NCBI GenBank assembly: GCA_963678925.1 | Contig: OY787533.1 | Coordinates: forward strand, 1,674,001-1,738,000 | DNA from: G963665925 sp963678925 | GTDB taxonomy: Bacteria > Bacillota > Clostridia > Peptostreptococcales > Acidaminobacteraceae | DNA length: 64,000 nucleotides | Reading direction: 5' to 3' | In this document: positions 1-8,383 of the stretch, piece by piece | Position numbering within the stretch: position 1 is the stretch's first letter | Layout: the number at the start of each line of letters is the position of its first letter | The notes under the pieces: generated by a model | What the model was told of the DNA's origin: nothing | What the model saw: only the letters and a program-made list of their open reading frames with translations | The model's database searches: none | Made by a program: the position numbers and the translations under genes

Positions 1-1091
1 TACAGGAGCGTTACCAGTATACGGGCGCCTGACCCCCCAATCGGATGGCCCAGTGCAATGGCACCGCCATTGACATTCACAATATCCATACTCAGTCCAA
101 GCGCTCTTGCAACCGCTATCGACTGAGATGCAAAGGCCTCATTGGCTTCGATCAGCTCCAAGTCACTGGCCTCCATACCTGCTTTTTCAAGCGCCTTGCG
201 TGTAGCAGGCACTGGTCCGTAGCCCATGATGGACGGATCGACACCCGCTGAAGCGAAGGCCTCAATACAGGCGATTGGCTCAATGCCCAGTTCCACTGCC
301 TTTTCTTCAGACATGACAACAAAGGCAGCCGCACCATCATTGATTCCAGAAGCATTTCCCGCTGTGACCGTTCCCTCTTTTATAAAGGCTGGCCTTAGCT
401 TTTCTAGCTTCTCAGGCGCCATGCCGTATTTGATGTACTCATCCTGATCAACGACAAGGGTACCCTTTTTTCGGTCCTTAATTTCAACAGGGACGATTTC
501 AGCATCAAAGCGACCGCTCTTCTGCGCGGCCTCTGCCAATGTTTGGCTTCTAAGTGCAAAAGCGTCCTGTTCTGCTCTTGAAACATTAAACTCTGTTGCA
601 ATGTTTTCCGCAGTGATGCCCATATGATACTTCTCGAAGGCGTCTGAAAGGCCATCCTTAATCATGGCATCTACAAGGTGTGTATCGCCCATGCGTGCAC
701 CCCATCTTGCCTTGTCGAGCACATAGGGTGCCTGACTCATGTTTTCCATACCCCCTGCAAGCACAATATCCACATCACCGGACTGTATCATTTGAGCAGC
801 CAGACTGACGGATCGCAGGCCGGAGCCACAGACCTTGTTCAGGGTCATGGCAGGCACTTCGATCGGCACACCGGCGTACACGGCAACCTGACGCGCAGGA
901 TTCTGGCCAAGCCCTGCAGAAAGCACGTTGCCCAGCACGACCTCTTCAATTTGATCTGGGCTGATATTGGCACGCTTAATGGCTTCCTTTGCTGCAGTCG
1001 TTCCCAGTTCCACTGCAGAAACACCCTTGAAAACACCACCATAACTTCCTATAGGTGTTCTTGCAGCACCCGCAATTACAACTTTTCTCAT
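1..1091 (-). CDS. thlA: acetyl-CoA acetyltransferase (thiolase), 3' end cut by window
   Basis: Interconverts two acetyl-CoA and acetoacetyl-CoA in the cytoplasm. About 363 codons are present; the family is about 392 residues, so roughly 30 C-terminal residues, including the second catalytic Cys, lie outside the window. The frame starts MRKVVIAGAARTPIG at an ATG after an AGGAGG-type site. The acylated nucleophile is seen as Cys88 in NKVCGSGLRS, and NEAFA and the GGAIALGHPIGGSGAR loop are near the window edge. It is the last gene of the 4-hydroxybutyrate block and has its own sigma54 promoter at 1133-1148. In this context it would split acetoacetyl-CoA derived from crotonyl-CoA, although the hydratase and 3-hydroxyacyl-CoA dehydrogenase needed in between are not in the window. 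Confidence 0.93.
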   Translation of the reverse strand, partial: MRKVVIAGAARTPIGSYGGVFKGVSAVELGTTAAKEAIKRANISPDQIEEVVLGNVLSAGLGQNPARQVAVYAGVPIEVPAMTLNKVCGSGLRSVSLAAQMIQSGDVDIVLAGGMENMSQAPYVLDKARWGARMGDTHLVDAMIKDGLSDAFEKYHMGITAENIATEFNVSRAEQDAFALRSQTLAEAAQKSGRFDAEIVPVEIKDRKKGTLVVDQDEYIKYGMAPEKLEKLRPAFIKEGTVTAGNASGINDGAAAFVVMSEEKAVELGIEPIACIEAFASAGVDPSIMGYGPVPATRKALEKAGMEASDLELIEANEAFASQSIAVARALGLSMDIVNVNGGAIALGHPIGGSGARILVTLL

Positions 1092-1132
1092 ATAGCATTC
1101 CTCCTTGGTTTTCATTTCCATGAATATTTATT

Positions 1133-1148
1133 CGCAAGTTCGATGCCA
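1133..1148 (-). promoter_or_regulatory. sigma54 (-24/-12) promoter of thiolase gene
   Basis: On the minus strand the sequence is TGGCATCGAACTTGCG, which fits TGGCAY-N5-TTGC with the required GG to GC spacing. Transcription would start near 1122, about 30 nt before the ATG. The same TGGCAT-N5-TTGC pattern recurs at 6127-6142 and 9276-9291. Confidence 0.8.
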
Positions 1149-1212
1149 TTTTAAATGAATAAGTCTATTGGGAAACCTGTTGAAAACACTGGATTTTGAT
1201 ATATGCAAAAAA

Positions 1213-1242
1213 GAAACACGATGCAAAATTGCACCACGTTTC
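1213..1242. promoter_or_regulatory. candidate enhancer (UAS) for the sigma54 activator
   Basis: An imperfect 30-bp palindrome with core TGCAA-AA-TTGCA (1222-1233) and outer arms GAAAC/GTTTC. It lies about 65-95 bp upstream of the -24 element, the usual place for an enhancer-binding protein. The rest of the 333-bp gap between thiolase and acyl-CoA dehydrogenase holds the inverted repeat at 1286-1321 and no convincing gene. Confidence 0.5.
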
Positions 1243-1285
1243 TGTCGTTTTCTCAGATTCCGTTCATTTTACGTGCATAGAGCCT

Positions 1286-1321
1286 GTATGCAAAACCACA
1301 ACGCGTAGGGATTTTGCATAC
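1286..1321. promoter_or_regulatory. 10-bp inverted repeat, second candidate UAS
   Basis: Perfect arms GTATGCAAAA (1286-1295) and TTTTGCATAC (1312-1321) around a 16-bp spacer. The arms contain the TGCAAA half-site seen in the other candidate enhancers of this block. Confidence 0.45.
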
Positions 1322-1424
1322 GCCATAGGCAAATCACACGGACCATCAACTGAATATTCTCATCACAAACCCATTTTTTATGTAAATCTCTTTAATTCTC
1401 TCTATATTTCCATAAGGATCCTAT

Positions 1425-2561
1425 CTAAAGTACAGATGCGGAAATGACCATTCTCTGAACCTCTGAAGTGCCTTCGTAAATCTCTGTAATTTTCGCATCC
1501 CGCATCATGCGCTCGACCTCATACTTGGTCGTATAGCCGCATCCACCATGCAGTTGAACGGCTTTTGTGGTGACATCCATTGCTGTTTCAGATGCGAAAA
1601 GCTTAGCCATAGCCGCTTTTTCAGAATAAGCATTTCCACACTGTTTGGCGTCAGCTGCAGCATAGACCAGAAGCCTTGCCGCACTGATTCTTGTCTGCAT
1701 GTCTGCAATCTGAAACTGGGTGTTTTGAAAGGCAGAAATTGGCCGTCCGAACTGCTCACGGGATTTGACATAGGCTATGGTTTCATCAAGAGCGCCCTGG
1801 GCAATGCCCAGTGCCTGTGCAGCGATGCCGATTCTGCCGCCATCCAGGGTCCTGAGCGCTATCTTAAAGCCCTTGCCCTCTTCACCGAGTAAGTTTTCTT
1901 TTGGAACCCGCATGTTTTCAAAAAGGATTTCATAGGCAGTTGATCCCTTGATTCCCATCTTTTCGTACTTCTCGCCCAGTTTGAACCCTTCATATGTCGG
2001 TTCCACAATAAAAGCGGAAATACCCTTCACCCCCTTATCCGGCTGAGTCATCGCCATGACGATATAGACCCCCGCATGGCCTGCATTGGTTATGAATATC
2101 TTGGACCCGTTTATGACGTAAGAATCGCCCTCGAGGACAGCCGTTGTTTTCTGTCCGGCTGCATCCGTACCTGCACTTGGCTCTGTTAGGCAGAAGGCAC
2201 CCAAGACCTCTCCGCTTGCCAGTCTTGTCAGATACTTTTCCTTTTGGCTTGTACTGCCGTATTCATAAATCGGTGCAGCGCAGAGCGAGGTATGCGTCGA
2301 TAGAATCACACCTGTTGAAGCACAGGCCTTGGACAGGGCTTCAATACAAAGTATGTAGTCTACATAGGATCTGCCCTGCCCGCCAAACTTTTCGGGAAAG
2401 GGCAGTCCCAAATAGCCCTTGTCTTTCATTTTTACAAGGGTCTCAACTGGGAAACGTCCTTCCTTGTCCACCGTGGGTGCAAGCGGTTTTACCGCTTCAG
2501 CGGCAAATATTTCATACTCTTTTCTCAGTGCAATTTGCTCTTCCGATAAAGAAAACTGCAT
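1425..2561 (-). CDS. acyl-CoA dehydrogenase, probably butyryl-CoA dehydrogenase
   Basis: FAD-dependent enzyme that in this pathway would reduce crotonyl-CoA to butyryl-CoA or catalyse the reverse. The 378-residue product has the normal family length: MQFSLSEEQIALRKEYEIF at the N terminus, the central ITNAGHA and FIVE region, and the C-terminal IYEGTSEVQRMVI containing the catalytic Glu. The ATG at 2561 is chosen because AAAGGAGG precedes it; an in-frame upstream ATG would add 33 unrelated residues. It lies downstream of abfT across a 176-bp gap with a strong hairpin. No etfAB genes are in the window, so the electron partner is unseen. Substrate chain length is inferred from context only. Confidence 0.88.
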   Translation of the reverse strand: MQFSLSEEQIALRKEYEIFAAEAVKPLAPTVDKEGRFPVETLVKMKDKGYLGLPFPEKFGGQGRSYVDYILCIEALSKACASTGVILSTHTSLCAAPIYEYGSTSQKEKYLTRLASGEVLGAFCLTEPSAGTDAAGQKTTAVLEGDSYVINGSKIFITNAGHAGVYIVMAMTQPDKGVKGISAFIVEPTYEGFKLGEKYEKMGIKGSTAYEILFENMRVPKENLLGEEGKGFKIALRTLDGGRIGIAAQALGIAQGALDETIAYVKSREQFGRPISAFQNTQFQIADMQTRISAARLLVYAAADAKQCGNAYSEKAAMAKLFASETAMDVTTKAVQLHGGCGYTTKYEVERMMRDAKITEIYEGTSEVQRMVISASVL

Positions 2562-2601
2562 CTTCCTGCCTCCTTTCAACCGTTCACTGCAACGCGAACA
2601 A

Positions 2602-2629
2602 CCCCCATGTGCAATAAGGCACATGGGGG
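2602..2629 (-). terminator. strong hairpin between abfT and acyl-CoA dehydrogenase
   Basis: A perfect 11-bp stem, CCCCCATGTGC (2602-2612) with GCACATGGGGG (2619-2629), and a 6-nt loop. No U-run follows on the minus strand, so it may act as an RNA processing or stabilising element rather than a true terminator. A smaller GGGATATCCC palindrome overlaps one arm. Confidence 0.5.
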
Positions 2630-2737
2630 ATATCCCACCTGGTTTAGAAATAGCCTGCAATTTCAGTCAAGCTTTTCCACCTGTTTATTGCAATCTCAAT
2701 ATGCTTGTTCCCTATTGAGTCCACTGCTTTTCCAAAA

Positions 2738-4036
2738 TCATTCCGCTTCCTTGAATCGTTCAGAGACAACCTGGCTCAGTTCATCTCTGAAATCTGGATG
2801 CGCAATATTCACAAGCGCCTCAGCACGCTGCTTGAGCGTCTTGCCTCTGAGGTCTGCGACACCATACTCTGTAACGATGTAATGTACGTCATTCCGGGAG
2901 GTCGTCACCGCAGAGCCTTCTTTCAGAATTGGAACGATTCTTGAAACTGTGCCGCGCTTTGCTGTTGAAGGTATGGCAATAATTGATTTGCCGCCCTCAG
3001 CCATGCTCGCGCCACGAACGTAGTCCACCTGTCCACCTGTTCCACTGAACTGTTTAAGGCCAATACTTTCAGACGATACCTGACCCATAAGGTCAACTTC
3101 AATACATGAATTGATTGAAACCATTTTGTAGTTCTGAGCGATGACAACAGGGTTATTGACGTAATCCACCGAGTGCATTTCAACACTTGGGTTATCATTT
3201 ATGAAGTCGTAGAGTCTTTGCGTACCCATGATGAAGGTAACAATCATCTTTCCTGGGTTGAGCGTTTTCATCTTGTTTGTGATGACACCTTTTTCATACA
3301 GGTCAAGCACACCATCTGAGAACATTTCTGAATGAATGCCCAGATCCTTCTTATCGTTAAGAAAGAGCAGCACTGCGTCAGGAATCGCACCAATGCCAAG
3401 CTGTAGCGTTGATCCGTCTTCAACCAGCCCAGCGCAGTTTTCTCCAATTGCCTTTTCTACGTCTCCGATTTTAGGCTGTGGCAATTCGATCAGCGGTACT
3501 GAACTTTCAACTATACAGTCGATGTCCGATATGTGGATGAAATTGTTGCCTAGGGTTCTAGGCATTTTGTCATTGATCTCGGCAATAACGATTTTTGCCT
3601 CTTCTGCTGCGGGCTTTGTATAATCGTTTGAAAGACCATAGCTGCAGTAGCCGTGCTCATCTGGTCGCGATACCTGAATCAGCGCAACATCAACGGGTAA
3701 GTATCCATCCTTGAAAAGACGGGGAATTTCATAGAAATAGCTCGGTGTGTAGTCCCCGCGATTCTTAGAAATCGCCTCTCGCGTACTTCCGCCGACAAAG
3801 AGCGCATTGTGTCTGAAGTGTTTCTTCATTTCAGGAAGCGTATAGGCACTCTTGCCCATGGCAACCATATGTACGATTTCAACGTTTTCAAGGTCTGCAC
3901 TGTTCTTCACCATAGCCTCTACCAGTGTAGTTGGTTCAGCACAGGCATGTCCGATTGCCACACGATTATCTGACTGAATGCGTTTCACGGCTTCATCTGC
4001 CGAGACCAGCTTTGCTTGATATTCTTTTCTCCACAT
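2738..4036 (-). CDS. abfT: 4-hydroxybutyrate CoA-transferase
   Basis: Moves CoA from acetyl-CoA (or another acyl-CoA) to 4-hydroxybutyrate, making the substrate of AbfD. The product is 432 residues, normal for the family. The presumed catalytic Glu is Glu237 in GIHSEMFSDG, matching the position in the Clostridium aminobutyricum enzyme. N-terminal GHACAEP, the GIGAIPDAVL segment and the C-terminal VTEYGVADLRGKT signature are visible. The start ATG at 4036 follows AAAGGATATAG and begins 2 nt after the stop of the preceding gene, so translation is likely coupled. Acetyl-CoA hydrolase or butyrate CoA-transferase are alternative activities in this family; adjacency to abfD favours 4-hydroxybutyrate. 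Confidence 0.9.
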   Translation of the reverse strand: MWRKEYQAKLVSADEAVKRIQSDNRVAIGHACAEPTTLVEAMVKNSADLENVEIVHMVAMGKSAYTLPEMKKHFRHNALFVGGSTREAISKNRGDYTPSYFYEIPRLFKDGYLPVDVALIQVSRPDEHGYCSYGLSNDYTKPAAEEAKIVIAEINDKMPRTLGNNFIHISDIDCIVESSVPLIELPQPKIGDVEKAIGENCAGLVEDGSTLQLGIGAIPDAVLLFLNDKKDLGIHSEMFSDGVLDLYEKGVITNKMKTLNPGKMIVTFIMGTQRLYDFINDNPSVEMHSVDYVNNPVVIAQNYKMVSINSCIEVDLMGQVSSESIGLKQFSGTGGQVDYVRGASMAEGGKSIIAIPSTAKRGTVSRIVPILKEGSAVTTSRNDVHYIVTEYGVADLRGKTLKQRAEALVNIAHPDFRDELSQVVSERFKEAE

Positions 4037-4038
4037 AT

Positions 4039-4305
4039 CTATATCCTTTCCTGTTCGTCTCTTAGTCTACTGATTACATGCTCAAGGGTAGAAGTGGAGT
4101 CTATGCGCATCAGCACCTTTGCCTTCAGCTCACCCTCCGAGCCGCAAGCACTTGTACAGCCGTTTATTATGATCAGGCAGTCATAGATGACCTCTTCACA
4201 AGCATGTGAATATGTATGCGGTGTACTGCGCTCCAGTATTTTGAAAAATCGAACGCGGTCATACCTTGGATTGCATCCCCCGCAAAACTTTATGCCAACA
4301 TTCAC
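4039..4305 (-). CDS. small Cys-rich protein with CGGC motif
   Basis: An 88-residue protein of unknown function. It carries FCGGCNPRYDR at the N terminus and two central Cys in INGCTSACGS, plus a Cys in HACEEV and one in YDCLI. The paired Cys could bind a metal or Fe-S cluster or do thiol chemistry. Translation probably starts at GTG (4305), with GGAAAGGG in the end of nfu as ribosome site; the nfu stop lies 2 nt upstream and the abfT start 2 nt downstream. This tight packing between an Fe-S scaffold and abfT suggests a helper role in the 4-hydroxybutyryl-CoA pathway, which is inference. Confidence 0.75.
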   Translation of the reverse strand: MNVGIKFCGGCNPRYDRVRFFKILERSTPHTYSHACEEVIYDCLIIINGCTSACGSEGELKAKVLMRIDSTSTLEHVISRLRDEQERI

Positions 4306-4307
4306 AG

Positions 4308-4589
4308 TTATAGACCCTTTCCGCTTAAAATCGAGCGTGCCATTTCCAGCAGTTCAGGACTGACCGACTTTGAGACTTCCACTTTCTCAAATCCGGGAAC
4401 ATGTTCTGCAAGTATGGTTTCTATGAAATCGCTCACTGTCTGATCCGAACTAGGACAGCCGCTGCACGCCCCGCGCAGCTTGATTTTGACCACACCATCT
4501 TTGACATCAAGAATTTCAACATCACCCTGGTGTGATTGCAGATAAGGTCTGACAAATTCACTGACTACGCGCTCTACGTTATTCTTCAT
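4308..4589 (-). CDS. NifU C-terminal-domain (Nfu) Fe-S scaffold protein
   Basis: A 93-residue stand-alone Nfu domain. Such proteins hold and transfer [4Fe-4S] clusters. The cluster-binding CxxC is seen in GACSGCPSSDQTV, and the surrounding VKIKLRGAC and HVPGFEKVEV match the family. ATG 4589 follows AAGGAG with a 7-nt gap. It lies 28 bp after abfD, whose product needs a [4Fe-4S] cluster, and immediately before the Cys-rich protein. The likely role is dedicated maturation or repair of AbfD, inferred from position. No other isc/suf genes are in the window. Confidence 0.88.
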   Translation of the reverse strand: MKNNVERVVSEFVRPYLQSHQGDVEILDVKDGVVKIKLRGACSGCPSSDQTVSDFIETILAEHVPGFEKVEVSKSVSPELLEMARSILSGKGL

Positions 4590-4617
4590 TGCTAAACTCC
4601 TTCGGTTCCTGACTGAC

Positions 4618-6072
4618 TTAGATTTCTACTTTTGCAATCGCTTTAGCAAGCTCTTTCTTGTGTTCCAGGTTGCCCTGTCTCCAGATCATGACACGCTGTG
4701 CCTGAGGTGAACCCGCGCCGTGCAGAGATTCAGTTCTGTATCCGACTGCGGCAGTGCCCAGTGTAAGGTTTTCAATCAGTCTAAGAACCTTCATTCTCTC
4801 AATTGTTGGCACGTCAGCTCTGCCTGCGAAGTACTTCTTGCAGATATCGCCGATTTCAGGTGAGTTGAAATCTCTTTCAGATGGCATGGTTACCATAAGA
4901 CCGCCTGCAATGTCCTCAGCAAGTCTTGTGATTTCATATGGGAAGCGCGTTACATTCTGCTTACATACGTTGGCCAGCAGCATGTCAATTTGGTAGTTTC
5001 CAGCTTCTGTCGGATAACCTTCAGCCGAACATGCAATACCACAGCAGTAGAGTGTTTCATTCAGGTGCATCATTTCAATGAGCTTGTCCTTGATATGAGA
5101 AGCCTTTGGTACACCGTTATACTCTGAAGCCAAAGCAGCAGCACCAATCAGAACATCACCAACACCGACTTTACATCCACCATAGCTTTGTCTGTGGTAA
5201 CCTGCAAAACGCTCAACGAGAACGCCTGCAAATTCATGTTCGCCATTCAGGAAAATACGGTCATTTGGAATAAACACATCATCAAATACAACCAGGGCTT
5301 CCTGACCGCCGAACTCACTGTTGCCGAGGTCCATAGATACGCCTTCTTCAAGCTTTCTCGTGTCACATGACTGACGGCCATAAATCATGAAAATACCGTC
5401 TGTATCTGTCTTGACTGCAAATGAAACCGCATATTCCTTGTCGTCTGGACCCAGAGCGATTGTAGGCATGATCAGGTGCTCATGTGAGTTGATCGAACCC
5501 GTTTGGTGGGCTTTCGCACCTCGTACGACAATGCCGTCTTCTCTTTGCTCAACAACGTGCAGGAAGAGATCCTTGTCAGCCTGCTTGCTTGGCGACAGAC
5601 TTCTGTCACCCTTAGGGTCAGTCATGGCACCATCTACAGTCCAGTCTTTCTCTTGAACCAGCTTCAGGTAATTTACGAAGTTCTCATGGTACTTTGTACC
5701 GTACTTCTTATCGATTTCATAAGTCGTGCTGTAAACCGCATTGAATGCGTCCATACCTACACAGCGCTGGAAGCATGCGCCTGTTTTCTGACCCAGAAGT
5801 CTTTGCATCTTAACTTTTTTGACAAGGTCATCCGTACTCTGGTGCAGATGGCAGAATCTATTTACCTTTTCCCCTGTCAGATTTGAAGTCGCTGTCATCA
5901 AATCTTCGTACTCAGGTGAATGTGCTAGTTCATATGTCATTGCCACTGAGTTGATAGATGGTCTTATAATTGGATGGTCAACAACATTCTCTACAAGCTC
6001 GCCGAATACATATACTTTTGTCTTCAGTTCTCTCAAGCTTTCGATATACTGGTCTTTCGTCATTAGTGCCAT
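4618..6072 (-). CDS. abfD: 4-hydroxybutyryl-CoA dehydratase / vinylacetyl-CoA isomerase
   Basis: Radical FAD and [4Fe-4S] enzyme that dehydrates 4-hydroxybutyryl-CoA to crotonyl-CoA. The product is 484 residues, the same length as the C. aminobutyricum enzyme. All four cluster ligands are present with a one-residue offset: Cys100 and Cys104 in GACFQRCVG, His293 and Cys300 in GYHRQSYGGC. The flavin-fold segments AHQTGS and DVFIPNDRIFL are clear. ATG 6072 follows AGGAGG with a 7-nt gap. It is the first gene of abfD-nfu-CGGC-abfT and is preceded by a sigma54 promoter at 6127-6142. The enzyme is oxygen-sensitive in known organisms, supporting an anaerobic host. Confidence 0.97.
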   Translation of the reverse strand: MALMTKDQYIESLRELKTKVYVFGELVENVVDHPIIRPSINSVAMTYELAHSPEYEDLMTATSNLTGEKVNRFCHLHQSTDDLVKKVKMQRLLGQKTGACFQRCVGMDAFNAVYSTTYEIDKKYGTKYHENFVNYLKLVQEKDWTVDGAMTDPKGDRSLSPSKQADKDLFLHVVEQREDGIVVRGAKAHQTGSINSHEHLIMPTIALGPDDKEYAVSFAVKTDTDGIFMIYGRQSCDTRKLEEGVSMDLGNSEFGGQEALVVFDDVFIPNDRIFLNGEHEFAGVLVERFAGYHRQSYGGCKVGVGDVLIGAAALASEYNGVPKASHIKDKLIEMMHLNETLYCCGIACSAEGYPTEAGNYQIDMLLANVCKQNVTRFPYEITRLAEDIAGGLMVTMPSERDFNSPEIGDICKKYFAGRADVPTIERMKVLRLIENLTLGTAAVGYRTESLHGAGSPQAQRVMIWRQGNLEHKKELAKAIAKVEI

Positions 6073-6126
6073 TTCGTAACCTCCTATATTTCATTTCTCA
6101 ACGTTTTTGTCTACGACCTTATATAG

Positions 6127-6142
6127 AGCAAGACATATGCCA
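6127..6142 (-). promoter_or_regulatory. sigma54 (-24/-12) promoter of abfD operon
   Basis: Minus-strand TGGCATATGTCTTGCT fits TGGCAY-N5-TTGC exactly. Transcription would start near 6115, giving a leader of about 45 nt before the abfD ATG. Confidence 0.85.
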
Positions 6143-6250
6143 ATTCTGCCCAAGTGCAAAAATATATGTGAAATTGCTTCAAGCCCTTGAAAACAGTTTC
6201 CTGTCTGGGAACCTGCCCTAGCACAGAGGCCTGAACTGAACCTGACTTGT

Positions 6251-6266
6251 GTTGTAAAATTGCAAC
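6251..6266. promoter_or_regulatory. candidate enhancer (UAS) of abfD promoter
   Basis: GTTGTAA-AA-TTGCAAC, a 16-bp palindrome with one mismatch, about 110 bp upstream of the -24 element. It resembles the TGCAA/TTGCA palindromes at 1222-1233 and 9476-9489. The rest of the 384-bp abfD-regulator gap holds the promoter at 6127, the terminator at 6395 and scattered TTGCA half-sites near 6345-6360. Confidence 0.55.
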
Positions 6267-6394
6267 GCAAAACGGAAAAGAAGACTATCAGACTCCAGCA
6301 ATGCCTATTTTTCAACCGCTTCAGACCAACTTCACTTTTGCAACTATTTGCAGAAATGCACCAGGTCTTTCTTAATGTTTATTTGGACATTATA

Positions 6395-6426
6395 AAATCC
6401 CCGCCAGTTTCCACTGACGGGGATTT
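6395..6426 (-). terminator. terminator of the sigma54 activator gene
   Basis: Stem AAATCCCCG/CGGGGATTT with TCAGTGG/CTGG pairing inside, followed on the minus strand by TTTTATAAT. It lies about 30 nt after the stop at 6457. Confidence 0.7.
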
Positions 6427-6456
6427 CGATGAAGTCTTCCGACTTGCAAAATCATA

Positions 6457-8199
6457 CTAAATGTACTTTTTTCGCTTGCGAACAAAGGTCGATGGATCTA
6501 TTCCGAGCACCTTTGCCGCATCTCTTACATTTCCATACTCTTCATAAGCCATTTCAATAAGCCTTTTCTCCACATTACCCACAGCCTCTTTGAGCGGAAT
6601 AATTGAGTCATTGTCTGCGTAAACGCCCTGATATCTCTGTCCACAGACATTCTGTGGCAGGTCGAGACAGCCGATGAGGTCACTGTCACTCAGGACAACG
6701 GCCCTTTCCACCACATTCTTCAGTTCGCGGATGTTGCCGGGCCAGTGATAGGATTCCAGCGCAAGCATGGCTTCGCGCGAGAATGCCTTATTGAAATTGT
6801 AGCGTCTGTTCGTTCTTTCCAGAAAACAACCCACCATGGCAAGAATGTCATGGTGCCGCTCCCGCAAGGAGGGAATTTTAAGGGGGATGACATTGAGTCT
6901 GTAATATAAATCCTCACGGAAAAGCTTTTGGTCAACCATGGATTTGAGATCCTTGTTTGTAGCAGATATAACACGTACATCCACCTTGATGGGCGTCACA
7001 TCTCCCACACGGGTAAACTCCTGTTCCTGAAGAACACGCAGCAGCTTTACCTGCATGTTCATAGGAAGCTCTCCGATTTCGTCAAGGAATATGGTCCCTT
7101 CGTTGGCCGTTTCAAACAGGCCCTTTTTTCCATTTGGATCCGCACCGCTAAAAGCGCCCTTTACATAGCCAAACAACTCTGTTTCGATTAGATTTTCGGG
7201 GATGGCACCGCAGTTGACATTGATGAAGTTCTTGTCTTTTCTTCGACTGTTCGTATGGATAAACTTTGCAAGAACCTCTTTACCGACACCGCTTTCCCCA
7301 GATATATGAACCGTGATATCTGTCACGGCAACTTTCTGAGCACTGTACAGCACATCAATCATTTTCTTGTCTTCCACAATCAGGTCTGATGTGTCTGTAA
7401 TCTGTTTTTTCAGTTCAACAACTTCCTCATAATACTTCTGAGCCAGGGTTTCCTGCTCATCCAGCTTCTTTTTTAAAGAAACCAGTTCTGTAATGTCTCT
7501 TACATTTGTGATGACCAGTCCGACCTCGCCCTTTTCATTAAAGACGGGCTTACTGGTAATAAGCGCTTCTTTTCCAGTTCTAAAGGACTGCTTCATGGTT
7601 ACGGTTCTCTTCTTCTTTAAAACCTCAAGTGAACCCGACCGCGAAATCGCCCCTTCACTTACAAGCTCCTTCATGTTCTTATCCATCATGGTATCACGGT
7701 TGAGTCCCGTAATCCGCTCATACGCCTTGTTGATGAGCAGCGTCTTTGCTTCACCGTCTGTAATATAGATTCCATCATAGGAATGCTCGACCACATTGTC
7801 GAGCAGGGCGGACAAATCCCGCTTATTCTTTATGTTCCTCAGAACATGTTCCACAGTATTCTTATCTCTGATTACCAAAACATTACACCAACTTATATCA
7901 ATTCGTGCTCGGACAACTTCAATTAAAAGCTCTCTCCCCTTGAATGAGACTTCAAAATGAGCATCCGATGCATCCGCGTCAAACCATGTGTCTGCATCTA
8001 CAGATGCGCCAAGTACTGTGTCCAGCTTACTGCCAACTTCCAGGCCACGGGGGTTGTTAAGAAGTTCTCTGGCTACCCTGTCAATCTGTATTATTGTACT
8101 GTTCCTGTCCACCACAATAATCCCGCAAGTAGATGAAAATACGTCCTGTCCCTTTTCGTCATTCATTTTACCTTCAGCTTCCAGTACTTTAGAATACAT
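6457..8199 (-). CDS. sigma54-dependent transcriptional activator (PAS-PAS-AAA+-Fis HTH)
   Basis: Enhancer-binding protein that opens sigma54 promoters. Layout: first PAS about 20-115, second PAS about 125-240 ending in RDITEL, a short coiled coil 240-270, AAA+ domain 275-510, and a C-terminal Fis-type helix-turn-helix (NVRDAAKVLGIDPSTF). Walker A is GESGVGKE (301-308), the sigma54-contact loop is GAFSGA (348-353, a variant of GAFTGA), and Walker B is TIFLDE. There is no receiver domain, so the PAS domains probably sense a small molecule or redox signal. ATG 8166 (residue 12) is an alternative start, since both ribosome sites are weak. It sits between the abfD and lactonase genes, both with sigma54 promoters, making it their likely activator. 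Confidence 0.93.
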   Translation of the reverse strand: MYSKVLEAEGKMNDEKGQDVFSSTCGIIVVDRNSTIIQIDRVARELLNNPRGLEVGSKLDTVLGASVDADTWFDADASDAHFEVSFKGRELLIEVVRARIDISWCNVLVIRDKNTVEHVLRNIKNKRDLSALLDNVVEHSYDGIYITDGEAKTLLINKAYERITGLNRDTMMDKNMKELVSEGAISRSGSLEVLKKKRTVTMKQSFRTGKEALITSKPVFNEKGEVGLVITNVRDITELVSLKKKLDEQETLAQKYYEEVVELKKQITDTSDLIVEDKKMIDVLYSAQKVAVTDITVHISGESGVGKEVLAKFIHTNSRRKDKNFINVNCGAIPENLIETELFGYVKGAFSGADPNGKKGLFETANEGTIFLDEIGELPMNMQVKLLRVLQEQEFTRVGDVTPIKVDVRVISATNKDLKSMVDQKLFREDLYYRLNVIPLKIPSLRERHHDILAMVGCFLERTNRRYNFNKAFSREAMLALESYHWPGNIRELKNVVERAVVLSDSDLIGCLDLPQNVCGQRYQGVYADNDSIIPLKEAVGNVEKRLIEMAYEEYGNVRDAAKVLGIDPSTFVRKRKKYI

Positions 8200-8297
8200 T
8201 GATATGGCCAGCCCCCCGCCTGTCGATTCATTTGTTCACAGCATTATTATATCAGCCAGCACCCTATGCTTAAAGTGCTGTCACAAACACCTGTAGA

Positions 8298-8332
8298 CCG
8301 GATATCTCATCTAATCCGCTTCTGATATCCGG
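8298..8332 (-). terminator. hairpin after the lactonase gene
   Basis: Stem CCGGATATC (8298-8306) with GATATCCGG (8324-8332), extended by CCTGT/ACAGG outside. No U-run is visible, so its terminating activity is uncertain. It separates the lactonase stop (8384) from the activator start. Confidence 0.45.
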
Positions 8333-8383
8333 CCCTCACAGGCTGCTTAAAATCTGGTTGTGGTTGTGTTGACAGTCTAAATT

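Noticed and set aside
678..1154. Plus-strand open frame of 158 codons opposite the thiolase gene
   Set aside because: It is antisense to a clearly conserved gene, lacks a ribosome site, and has no recognisable domain.
1196..1447. Plus-strand open frame of 83 codons in the thiolase-acyl-CoA dehydrogenase gap
   Set aside because: It runs through the palindromes and into the end of the neighbouring gene, with no ribosome site and low-complexity composition.
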